From NCBI GenBank assembly GCA_934678955.1, contig CAKUSI010000257.1:1-5737 (forward strand): DNA of 5,737 nucleotides, given 5' to 3'. The position numbers were made by a program, and so were the translations under genes. The notes beneath the pieces are model-generated. The model saw nothing but the letters and a program-made list of their open reading frames with translations. It searched no databases and was not told the DNA's origin. Below, in pieces: positions 1 to 5,699 of this stretch; position 1 is the first letter of the stretch, and the number at the start of each line of letters is the position of its first letter. This DNA is from an uncultured Austwickia sp. (GTDB lineage Bacteria; Actinomycetota; Actinomycetes; Actinomycetales; Dermatophilaceae).

Positions 1-966
1 GTCGACGTCGGCCTGGACCGGCTTCAGCCGATGGTTGGGCACCGGATAGAACATGCCGGAGCCGATCGCATACTCCTCCCGCAGCGCGGCGGCGAGCCCG
101 TCCCGGTCCTGGGGCACCCGGATCGTGTACTGGTGGTAGACGTGCGTGGCACCCTGCGTCACCGGCGGGGTCACGACGCCGCGCAGGTTCTCGGACAGGA
201 AGGCGGCGTTGGCCTGCCGCTGCGCCGTCCACGCGTCGACCTTGGTCAGCTGCACCCGCCCGATGGCGGCGTGGATGTCGGTCATCCGGCAGTTAAAGCC
301 GACGACCTCGTTGTGGTACTGCTTCTCCATCCCCTGGTTGCGGTAGAGGCGCACCGCGCGGGCCAGCTCTTCGTCCGCGCAGGAGACCATGCCCCCCTCG
401 CCGGAGGTCATGTTCTTGGTCGGGTAGAGGGAGAACATCGCGAAGCACCCGAACGAGCCGACGGGCGCCCCCTGCCACGTGGCCCCGTGTGCCTGTGCGG
501 CGTCCTCGAACAGCCGCAACCCCCGCTCCGATGCCAGCTCCCCTAGGGCGGTCATGTCCGCCGGGTGTCCGTACAAATGGACCGGCATGACGCCGACCGT
601 GCGCTCCGTGACGGCGGCCTCGACGGCGGCGGGAGCCAAGCAGAACGTGTCGGGGTCGATGTCGGCGAAGACCGGCGTGGCTCCGGTCAGGGCCACCGAG
701 TTGGCCGTGGCGGCGAACGTGAAGGACGGGACGATCACCTCATCACCCGGGCCCACCCCGGCGGCGAGCAGCCCCAGATGGAGCCCCGAAGTCCCCGAAT
801 TGACCGCCACGCAAGGCCGGCCGAGACCGAAGTGCGTCGAGAACTCCTCCTCGAACGCCCTGACCTGCGGGCCCTGCGCCAACATCCCGCCTCGCAGCAC
901 CGCGTCGACGGCCGCGCGCTCCTCCTCCCCGATGATCGGCTTGGCGGGCGGGATGAAGTCGTTCAT
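1..966 (-). CDS. DegT/DnrJ/EryC1/StrS family PLP-dependent sugar aminotransferase (C-terminus off the left edge)
   Basis: The frame is open for 322 codons from ATG at 966-964 to the window edge. The family is usually about 360-390 residues, so some 40-65 residues are missing. These enzymes transfer an amino group, usually from glutamate, to a keto group on a nucleotide-linked sugar in the cytoplasm. Seen: the start MNDFIPPAKPIIGEEE, the cofactor-phosphate loop NSGTSGLHL (56-64), the motif FEDAAQAHGA (153-162) with Asp155 expected to contact the pyridine nitrogen, and YPTKNMTSGEGGM (181-193) with Lys184 as the Schiff-base lysine. NCRMTDIHAAIG (225-236) and FYPVPNHRLKP (306-316) are typical of the sugar-modifying branch. 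The ATG is favoured because a GAAGGAAG SD lies at 978-985; an in-frame GTG at 978-976 would touch that SD. The gene follows the nucleotide-sugar dehydrogenase on the same strand, so a WbpE-like role acting on a 3- or 4-keto UDP-sugar is inferred. The exact substrate cannot be read from the sequence. Confidence 0.93.
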   Translation of the reverse strand, partial: MNDFIPPAKPIIGEEERAAVDAVLRGGMLAQGPQVRAFEEEFSTHFGLGRPCVAVNSGTSGLHLGLLAAGVGPGDEVIVPSFTFAATANSVALTGATPVFADIDPDTFCLAPAAVEAAVTERTVGVMPVHLYGHPADMTALGELASERGLRLFEDAAQAHGATWQGAPVGSFGCFAMFSLYPTKNMTSGEGGMVSCADEELARAVRLYRNQGMEKQYHNEVVGFNCRMTDIHAAIGRVQLTKVDAWTAQRQANAAFLSENLRGVVTPPVTQGATHVYHQYTIRVPQDRDGLAAALREEYAIGSGMFYPVPNHRLKPVQADVD

Positions 967-1010
967 GAGGGGGCACACTTCCTTCGGGGGCGGGGGCTCC
1001 ACGATGCTAT

Positions 1011-1033
1011 CGAAAGGCGTTGGGGCCCTTTCG
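1011..1033 (-). repeat. Intercistronic inverted repeat (7-bp arms, 9-nt loop)
   Basis: Perfect arms CGAAAGG (1011-1017) and CCTTTCG (1027-1033) flank a 9-nt loop. They lie in the 100-bp gap between the dehydrogenase stop and the aminotransferase start. No T-run follows on either strand, so a classical intrinsic terminator is not supported. It could be an mRNA-processing or stabilising hairpin that tunes the expression ratio of the two genes, or a protein-binding palindrome. The symmetry is seen; any function is inferred. Confidence 0.4.
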
Positions 1034-1066
1034 GACCGTGCGAGCGCGCGGCGAGCCGTCGCCCCT

Positions 1067-2362
1067 TCAGGCCCGACCCTTGCCGACGACCAGGAAGTCC
1101 ACCTCCTCGAAGCGGGCCGGGTCAAGGGCGCGGCGCCCGTCGACGACGACCTTCACGCCCGGCAGGTCGGCGGCGCCCCAGTCGGCGTACTCCGGGTGGT
1201 CCGCCTGAAGGATGGCCACGTCCACGCTCTGGCCAACCTCGTACGGTACGAGCCCGAGATCCCTGAGTTCCTCTGGGGAGTACAGCGGGTCGTGGACGAA
1301 CGCCTGCGCACCAGCGGCCTGGAGCGCGGCCACCGTCGGGAACACCCCTGAGAGCGCGGTCTCCTTCACCCCGCCGCGGTAGGCCGCGCCGAGGACGAGG
1401 GCGCGGGCCTCGGCGAGCGACCCGAGCGCCGCCTGTGCGAGGCCGACGGTATAGGCCGGCATCTCGACGTTCGCCTCGCGGGCGGCGCGGACCACGCTCG
1501 CGTCGGGATCGGTGTGGAGGTAGAGGCGCGGGTAGACCGGGATGCAGTGTCCGCCGACCGCGATCCCGGGGCGGTGGATGTGGCTGTACGGCTGGGAGTT
1601 GCTCGCCTCGATCACCTGGTAGATGTCGATCCCCCGGCTCGCCGCGAAGCGCCCGAACTGGTTCGCGAGGCCGATGTTCACGTCCCTGTATGTCGTCTCG
1701 GCGAGCTTGGCCATCTCGGCCGCCTCCGCCGACCCGAGGTCCCACACGCCGTTGCCCCGCGCCAGGTCCGGTCGCTCGTCGAAGTCCAGCACCGCCTCGT
1801 AGAAGTCGCGCGCGGCGGCGGCACCGGCGGGGCTCAGCGCGCCGATCAACTTCGGGTACTTGCGCAGATCGGCGAAGACCCGGCCGGTGAGCACCCGCTC
1901 CGGGGAGAACACCGCGTGGAAGTCCTCGCCTTCCACGAGCCCGCTGGTCGATTCCAACAGTGGCTTCCAGCGCTCGCGGGTGGTCCCGACCGGAAGCGTC
2001 GTCTCGTAGGCCACCAGCGTCCCGGGCCGCAGCCCACGCCCGATGTCCCGCGTGGCCGACTCCATGGCCCGGAAGTCGGGCACCCCGTCGGCGTCGACGA
2101 ACAGCGGCACCACGACGACGACCGCGTCGCTGCGCGACACCGCGGCCGCGGTGTCGGTATCGGCCCGGAGCCGCCCGTCGGCCACCACCTGGCTCAGGTA
2201 CTCCTCCAGGTGGGCCTCGTTCGGGAAGGGGGCCCGACCCGCGTTGACCGACTCCACGGTGGCCGGCTGCACGTCCGCGCCAAAGACCTCGTGACCCTTC
2301 ATCGCGAACTGCACCGCGAGAGGGAGGCCGATCTTGCCCAACCCGACGACGGTGATCTTCAC
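1067..2362 (-). CDS. Nucleotide-sugar 6-dehydrogenase, UDP-glucose/GDP-mannose dehydrogenase family (UDP-N-acetylhexosamine type)
   Basis: The product of 431 aa has the family's usual length. These cytoplasmic enzymes oxidise C6 of a UDP-hexose to the uronic acid in two NAD+-dependent steps. Seen: an N-terminal Rossmann fold starting VKITVVGLGKIGLPLA with Gly7, Gly9 and Gly12; TTLPVGTT (121-128); FSPERVLTG (152-160) with Glu154; EMAKLAETTYRDVNI (216-230) with Lys219 and Asn229; the catalytic loop VGGHCIPVYP (269-278) with Cys273 as the thiohemiacetal nucleophile; and a C-terminal UDP-binding domain with LGAAYRGGVKETALS (324-338). The SPERVLTG and TYRDVN forms resemble WecC/WbpA/TviB enzymes more than plain UDP-glucose dehydrogenase, so UDP-GlcNAc, UDP-ManNAc or UDP-GalNAc is the likelier substrate (inference). 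The GTG start at 2362-2360 is chosen because GAGGA (2369-2373) sits 6 nt upstream. An in-frame ATG at 2380-2378 would add six residues but has no SD. One oddity is that the Asp usually four residues after the catalytic Cys is Tyr277 here. Confidence 0.95.
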   Translation of the reverse strand: MKITVVGLGKIGLPLAVQFAMKGHEVFGADVQPATVESVNAGRAPFPNEAHLEEYLSQVVADGRLRADTDTAAAVSRSDAVVVVVPLFVDADGVPDFRAMESATRDIGRGLRPGTLVAYETTLPVGTTRERWKPLLESTSGLVEGEDFHAVFSPERVLTGRVFADLRKYPKLIGALSPAGAAAARDFYEAVLDFDERPDLARGNGVWDLGSAEAAEMAKLAETTYRDVNIGLANQFGRFAASRGIDIYQVIEASNSQPYSHIHRPGIAVGGHCIPVYPRLYLHTDPDASVVRAAREANVEMPAYTVGLAQAALGSLAEARALVLGAAYRGGVKETALSGVFPTVAALQAAGAQAFVHDPLYSPEELRDLGLVPYEVGQSVDVAILQADHPEYADWGAADLPGVKVVVDGRRALDPARFEEVDFLVVGKGRA

Positions 2363-2368
2363 GGAGGG

Positions 2369-2373
2369 TCCTC
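2369..2373 (-). promoter_or_regulatory. Ribosome binding site deciding the dehydrogenase start
   Basis: GAGGA reads on the minus strand with a 6-nt spacer to GTG at 2362. This is optimal spacing. It lies inside the stretch that an upstream ATG start at 2380 would translate, which argues for the GTG. Confidence 0.6.
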
Positions 2374-2485
2374 GCTTCATGGATGGGGGAAGGCGTTCTC
2401 GCCGTAAGGAACTGCCCGGACGTCAGCGCGAAGCCAGCGGGCGGACGAACGAGTGGCCGATGGCGCTCGACCGCTCCACCGCCTG

Positions 2486-2491
2486 ATCCTA
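2486..2491 (-). promoter_or_regulatory. Possible -10 element ahead of the dehydrogenase
   Basis: The minus strand reads TAGGAT, which fits the TANNNT form of the -10 box for housekeeping sigma factors of high-GC actinobacteria. It lies in the 188-bp gap between the HD-domain gene and the dehydrogenase. No good TTGAC-like -35 box is seen 16-19 bp upstream, so the call is weak. If real, the sugar genes would have their own promoter and an mRNA leader of about 110-120 nt. The rest of this gap shows only a small hairpin (GGCG/CGCC at 2392-2403) and no evident terminator after the HD gene. Confidence 0.22.
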
Positions 2492-2550
2492 AGCGCCCGC
2501 GCCGACGAGCCCTGCCCCAGCCTCGGTGTGTCGGGCACCAGCCGGCGAAC

Positions 2551-3855
2551 CTACAGGCCGGGCCGCCACGACCCGTCCGGCATGTGACGCTCCAGGACCC
2601 GCTCGAGGGCCTCGACCGCGCGGGGATCGTACTCATACCCCAGCCCGAGGTAGAGGCGCTCCACCGCGTTGCGCGCCCCGTCCGGTTCGTCCAGACGACC
2701 GCCGTAGTCGTCGAAGGCGTTCGCCACCTTGATGATCCGAGCCCCCAAGGGCACTTCCGTCGCGCCCTCCATGACCCGGTGATAGGGCACGCACTGTCGG
2801 GCGAGCAGACCCGCGATCGGCTCGGGCGGGGCGGCGTCGCGAACGAGCTGCGCTCCGATGTCGGCGATGCGCTGCTGGTCGGTCGGCGCGGCCTGGACGG
2901 TCGCGCCGCGCGGGAGGGGGCGCTTCAGGGCGAGCTGCCCGATGTCGTGGATCATCGCGGCGGTGGCGAGCACCTCGATCTCACGCTCGGGTTGGCGCAG
3001 TTCGCGTGCGATCACCCGAGAGGTCTCGGCGACGCGGTCGCCGTGGCCCCGCGCCACGTAGCCCACCACCTCGGGCATGGTGGCCAGCGCGTGCAGCGAC
3101 TGCCGGTAGGTGTCGCGCACGTGGACGAAGCGGTAGAGCGCGAACTGGGTCAGCCCGAGGAACATGAGCACCAGAGGGATCGCCACCAACCCGAGCACGG
3201 CCACGGTCATGGCCACCACGACGGCGGTCGACACCTCGGCGGCTCCGAGGAGGAATCCGCCGCGGACCTCGTCCCCCGCTGCTTGGCGCCAGTTGGTGTG
3301 CTCGCTCGCGGAACGGCGGGCCGAACGTAGGGGGGCCTCGATGAACGCGGTCGCGGCGAACGTGACGATCAACGTCAGAGCGAGGACCGATCCCGACCAG
3401 TTCCGGCTGGCGATCTCGATCGTGGTCCCTCCGGCGAGGGGCACTTCACGGATGAGCACGGCCGCGAGCGCCACGCTGAAGAGGCGCACGGCGCCGTCCA
3501 GCATCACGTCCGGGTCTTCCAGGTCGGAGCCGCCCCGGAAGATCCCGCCGATCAGTTGCCCCACGGCCTGGGTGAGGACGACCTCCGTGCTGGAGCACAT
3601 GACGTGCGCGTCGGGCAGCTGCGTGGTGGCGGCGAGGGCGAGTCCCCCCGCCGTCGACATGGGCGCGGTGGGCAGCCGGCCCGGCAACTGCACTCGGAAC
3701 AGCTCACCGACCGTGATGACCACGCCGAACGTGATCAGCAGCGGGAGCGCCCCCGATTCCACTCCGCGAAAACCGGATCCGGGGGTGAGGATCGCGAGGA
3801 TGACCGTGACCCCGATAAAGGCGACGATCGCGAGGGTCGCCTTGCGCGGGGTCAT
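2551..3855 (-). CDS. Polytopic membrane protein with a degenerate HD-GYP (HD-type phosphohydrolase) domain
   Basis: The product has 434 aa. Residues 1-245 hold several hydrophobic stretches (about 8-25, 36-51, 121-139, 154-174 and 203-243), so this half is membrane-embedded. Residues 265-434 are a cytoplasmic HD domain: GHGDRVAETS with His271, then AAMIHDIGQLAL with His303-Asp304. In place of the signature that follows in HD-GYP proteins it reads PYHRVMEG (357-364), VPLGARIIKVANAFDDY. Aligned by eye with its upstream neighbour, the first His of the HH pair is Tyr358, the ligand in the HP motif is replaced by Gln (327/328), the late ligand Asp is Asn379, and the GYPDG loop is deleted. A complete metal centre is therefore unlikely, and a regulatory or binding role is inferred. 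The start is ATG at 3855-3853, overlapping the upstream TGA as ATGA, with AGGG (3863-3866) 7 nt upstream. The frame continues upstream of this ATG, but only inside the neighbouring gene. The GC-rich coding pattern is intact, so this is divergence rather than a recent pseudogene. Confidence 0.88.
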   Translation of the reverse strand: MTPRKATLAIVAFIGVTVILAILTPGSGFRGVESGALPLLITFGVVITVGELFRVQLPGRLPTAPMSTAGGLALAATTQLPDAHVMCSSTEVVLTQAVGQLIGGIFRGGSDLEDPDVMLDGAVRLFSVALAAVLIREVPLAGGTTIEIASRNWSGSVLALTLIVTFAATAFIEAPLRSARRSASEHTNWRQAAGDEVRGGFLLGAAEVSTAVVVAMTVAVLGLVAIPLVLMFLGLTQFALYRFVHVRDTYRQSLHALATMPEVVGYVARGHGDRVAETSRVIARELRQPEREIEVLATAAMIHDIGQLALKRPLPRGATVQAAPTDQQRIADIGAQLVRDAAPPEPIAGLLARQCVPYHRVMEGATEVPLGARIIKVANAFDDYGGRLDEPDGARNAVERLYLGLGYEYDPRAVEALERVLERHMPDGSWRPGL

Positions 3856-5264
3856 CGGCCGGCCCTGTCGGCATCGACCACCTCGTCGGCGATGACCTCG
3901 GACATGGTCGGCAGCGAGTGGTGCTCCCACAACCAGGAGCCCTCGGACACCGGATCGCTCCACGGCTCCCAGTGCGCCTGCCCGATGTGATCACGCAGGG
4001 CGGCCACGACGCGGGAGTCGAGCTGCCCGTCGTCCACGGCTGTGGCGAGCTCATCCAAGGCGTCCTGCACGGACAGGGCCGACACCTCTCCCCGCGTCGT
4101 GGTCAGGGCGTCGAACGCGTCGGCCACCGCCAGGACGCGCGCGGTGAGCGGGATCTCCTCCCCCACCAGGCCGTCCGGGTAGCCACGACCGTCCATCCGC
4201 TCGTGATGGCTGCGCACCGTCGCCGCGGCGTCCTCCAGGAACGACACGCCCTGCATCACCTCGGCGGCGAGCGCCGGATGCGGCAGGAGTGCCCGGATGT
4301 TGGTGGCGGAGGCCCGCCCCGTCCGCTCCTGGTCCGTCTCGCGCAGGACGCCCTTCATACCGACGTCGTGCAGCGCGGCGGCGTGCTCCAGCAGCCGACG
4401 GTCCGTCTCGGAGAGCCCGAGCGTGGCGGCGATGCCCTGGCAGAGGCGGTCGACGCGCGCGGTATGCGCCGCGAGGGAGCCTTCCGGCCCGTCGCCGGCC
4501 CGCGCGAACAGCGAGAGGATCCGGGCATGCGCGCGCATCTCGTCGCCATACAGGGTGTAGACGAACCGGGCGATGGCGAGCGGCACCGCGATGAGGACGA
4601 CCGCGACCGGCCCGGCGTCGGCGGGCACCCACAGCACCACGAAGACGAAGGCGATCACGGCGTACGCGAGATAGAGGGGCAGCAGCTCTCTGATGGCTCC
4701 CATCAGGACCGCCCGCGGAGCCCCCCCGCTGATCGCGATCATCCCCGTGAGAATCGCCGCATTGGCGCACGTCATGACGAGGTCGGCCGCCACCAGTGGC
4801 AGGCCGACCCGCATCAGCAAGGACCCCGGCGAAAGGTCCGCAAGGATCGGGACCAACCCGCCCGCGGCCACGTAGGCCAGGCCACCCAACAGCGCGGTGA
4901 CCCCGCTCATGGCCCCGTTGAAGACGGGGACGATCGACATCCCGTACTTCCGGTCGGCGACGGCCCACAACAGGCCGAGAACGCCGGCCGTGAGCGGCCC
5001 CAGCAACGGAACGCTCGCCAGGAGCACGACCAAGAGGAACGAAGCGCCGGCGCGGCTGGCGGTGAGGCCCTGCACGCGCACGCTGACGACCGCCATCACG
5101 GCGATCACGACCAGCGGGACCACGTCCAGCTGGCGCACGGGCGGGGAGAATTCGGCGGCCACGACCGCCAGAGCGACCCACACCGCAGCGAGGGCGCCTG
5201 TATAGCAGCGGGGTCCCCACCGATTCCGTGGGGACCCGCTCGCGGCTCGGTCCGGCACGCGCAT
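3852..5264 (-). CDS. Membrane-anchored HD-GYP domain protein (cyclic-di-GMP phosphodiesterase family)
   Basis: The product has 470 aa. Residues 20-238 contain roughly seven or eight hydrophobic helices forming an integral membrane sensor-like region that I cannot assign to a named family. A linker near 240-260 leads to the HD-GYP domain: AAHTARVDRL with His267, HAAALHDVGMKGV with His299-Asp300, HPALAAEVM with His329, RSHHERMDGRGYPDGL (351-366) with His353, His354 and the GYP motif, and LAVADAFDALTT with Asp382. These match the bimetal ligands of HD-GYP enzymes, which hydrolyse cyclic di-GMP at the inner face of the membrane. The lysine normally directly after HDxG is Met303, with a Lys one position later. 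A Trp-rich tail of about 40 residues follows the domain. Start: ATG at 5264-5262 is preferred but lacks a good SD. An in-frame GTG at 5303-5301 would add 13 residues, with GGAGG 18 nt upstream. The stop overlaps the next gene's start (ATGA), so the two products are probably made together. Confidence 0.9.
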   Translation of the reverse strand: MRVPDRAASGSPRNRWGPRCYTGALAAVWVALAVVAAEFSPPVRQLDVVPLVVIAVMAVVSVRVQGLTASRAGASFLLVVLLASVPLLGPLTAGVLGLLWAVADRKYGMSIVPVFNGAMSGVTALLGGLAYVAAGGLVPILADLSPGSLLMRVGLPLVAADLVMTCANAAILTGMIAISGGAPRAVLMGAIRELLPLYLAYAVIAFVFVVLWVPADAGPVAVVLIAVPLAIARFVYTLYGDEMRAHARILSLFARAGDGPEGSLAAHTARVDRLCQGIAATLGLSETDRRLLEHAAALHDVGMKGVLRETDQERTGRASATNIRALLPHPALAAEVMQGVSFLEDAAATVRSHHERMDGRGYPDGLVGEEIPLTARVLAVADAFDALTTTRGEVSALSVQDALDELATAVDDGQLDSRVVAALRDHIGQAHWEPWSDPVSEGSWLWEHHSLPTMSEVIADEVVDADRAGR

Positions 5265-5284
5265 CAGAATACGCCGGTCAGACC

Positions 5285-5301
5285 GCGGGCTGTGTGCCCG
5301 C
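5285..5301 (-). repeat. GC-rich hairpin just before the HD-GYP start
   Basis: Perfect 6-bp arms GCGGGC and GCCCGC close a 5-nt loop, about 20 nt upstream of the preferred ATG at 5264. It is followed by GGTCTGACC and not by a T-run, so it is not a classical terminator. It could hinder ribosome access or mark an attenuation step. If the alternative GTG at 5303 is used, this hairpin would be inside the coding sequence. Confidence 0.45.
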
Positions 5302-5302
5302 A

Positions 5303-5317
5303 CCGCGCGGAGCGCGG
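5303..5317 (-). repeat. Second GC-rich hairpin in the HD-GYP leader
   Basis: Perfect arms CCGCGC and GCGCGG surround a 3-nt loop, one base away from the neighbouring hairpin (5285-5301). It lies between a GGAGG sequence (5321-5325) and the alternative GTG start. Its 3' arm (CGCGG, 5303-5307) can also pair with CCGCG (5284-5288) of the neighbouring hairpin, so the two folds could be mutually exclusive. This pairing is read by eye and not computed. Confidence 0.4.
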
Positions 5318-5331
5318 CGAACCTCCAACAG

Positions 5332-5385
5332 TCAGGCAGAAATTGGCTGCCAGCTCCAGATCCGACGAGCAGTGTAGGTAGGCAT
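5332..5385 (-). CDS. Candidate 17-residue leader peptide upstream of the HD-GYP gene
   Basis: The second ATG of an ATGATG pair lies 6 nt after AGGAG (5392-5396), the best Shine-Dalgarno spacing in this half of the window. The frame encodes MPTYTARRIWSWQPISA and ends in TGA at 5334-5332; starting at the first ATG (5388) adds one Met. The peptide carries two adjacent Arg and two Trp (WSW). The stop is followed at once by GGAGG and two tandem hairpins before the HD-GYP start, an arrangement reminiscent of translated leaders that control downstream expression. Codon use is less GC-biased than in the large genes, and a chance ORF of this length is easy to obtain. I recognise no family. Confidence 0.3.
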   Translation of the reverse strand: MPTYTARRIWSWQPISA

Positions 5386-5404
5386 CATGGTCTCCTGTTC
5401 GATC

Positions 5405-5423
5405 GTCCCGTGGCTCTCGGGAC
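5405..5423 (-). repeat. Hairpin immediately upstream of the mini-ORF SD
   Basis: Perfect arms GTCCCG (5405-5410) and CGGGAC (5418-5423) with a 7-nt loop end 8 nt upstream of the AGGAG of the mini-ORF. It could be part of a structured leader. No T-run follows on either strand. Confidence 0.4.
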
Positions 5424-5445
5424 AGTGGGGTGTTCATTGAGGGGT

Positions 5446-5476
5446 GGCCCTCGTTCGGATCGACGAGGCGAGGGCC
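5446..5476 (-). repeat. 8-bp perfect inverted repeat in the leader
   Basis: Arms GGCCCTCG (5446-5453) and CGAGGGCC (5469-5476) are perfect complements around a 15-nt loop. The loop also holds a shorter competing pairing: CCTCGT at 5449-5454 with ACGAGG at 5463-5468. It may be a stem of a structured 5' UTR or an operator. It is the longest uninterrupted perfect stem I found in this region. Confidence 0.45.
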
Positions 5477-5590
5477 CAAGAAGCGACGCCTATGTGCGGT
5501 GCCGCGACGTCCAGGGGATGACTATCACCTGAATCAATGGTGGCATTCCGTCCAGCGAATCGCACGCTTCCTGAACCGTGATGGCAATTA

Positions 5591-5602
5591 CTAGACGAAA
5601 GT
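5591..5602 (-). repeat. Direct repeat copy 1 (ACTTTCGTCTAG on the minus strand)
   Basis: The 12-mer CTAGACGAAAGT on the plus strand recurs exactly at 5635-5646. A chance exact 12-bp repeat within a 470-bp region is improbable. Its place upstream of the HD-GYP operon suggests a transcription factor box or a promoter part. This copy is followed on the minus strand by TAATTG, a locally AT-rich stretch. Confidence 0.5.
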
Positions 5603-5634
5603 TGGGCGAAACCTCCGTCGTCACCTGACCTGCG

Positions 5635-5646
5635 CTAGACGAAAGT
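5635..5646 (-). repeat. Direct repeat copy 2 (ACTTTCGTCTAG on the minus strand)
   Basis: This is an exact 12-bp copy of the element at 5591-5602, in the same orientation and 44 bp away start to start. That is close to four helical turns, so two bound proteins could lie on nearly the same face of the DNA (inference). It is a candidate activator or repressor site for the HD-GYP operon or for a divergent gene beyond the right edge. Confidence 0.5.
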
Positions 5647-5660
5647 CGAGATCAGATGTC

Positions 5661-5684
5661 CTGCAACGGTTTTCACCGCAACAG
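5661..5684. repeat. Imperfect inverted repeat with 10-nt arms
   Basis: Arms CTGCAACGGT (5661-5670) and ACCGCAACAG (5675-5684) are complementary at the outer three and inner four positions, with a 3-nt central mismatch. As minus-strand RNA the mismatch becomes wobble, mismatch, wobble, and the loop is GAAA, a stable tetraloop. Alternatively it is an operator half-site pair, located 14 bp upstream (in minus-strand terms) of the direct repeats. Confidence 0.35.
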
Positions 5685-5699
5685 ATCGCCATCGTACCG

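Noticed and set aside
479..1351. Long plus-strand frame overlapping the aminotransferase and the dehydrogenase
   Set aside because: It lies antisense to two genes with clear family motifs. Its product is low-complexity and Ala/Ser/Arg-rich, as expected for a GC-rich shadow frame.
1122..2636. Long minus-strand frame of 504 codons overlapping the dehydrogenase
   Set aside because: It is in a different frame from the motif-bearing dehydrogenase, and its product is Arg/Gly/Pro-rich with no recognisable motif. This is a GC-bias shadow.
3856..3963. A start 36 codons further upstream for the degenerate HD protein
   Set aside because: That stretch lies entirely inside the upstream HD-GYP gene. The ATG at 3855 has an ATGA overlap, an AGGG SD 7 nt away, and is followed directly by a membrane helix.
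3918..5381. Plus-strand frame of 487 codons opposite the HD-GYP gene
   Set aside because: It is the complement of a protein with a full HD-GYP signature, and its Arg/His/Gln-rich composition is that of an antisense shadow.
5264..5437. A 57-codon minus-strand ORF (MNTPLSREPRDDR...) whose TGA overlaps the HD-GYP ATG as TGATG, which would suggest coupling
   Set aside because: Its codon use (CTA, GTA, CGA, ACA, GTT, GGA) is unlike the neighbouring genes, no domain or membrane feature is visible, and it runs through several hairpins. Its SD GAGGG is buried in the 5446-5476 stem. It remains a possible coupling ORF but is not supported as a gene.
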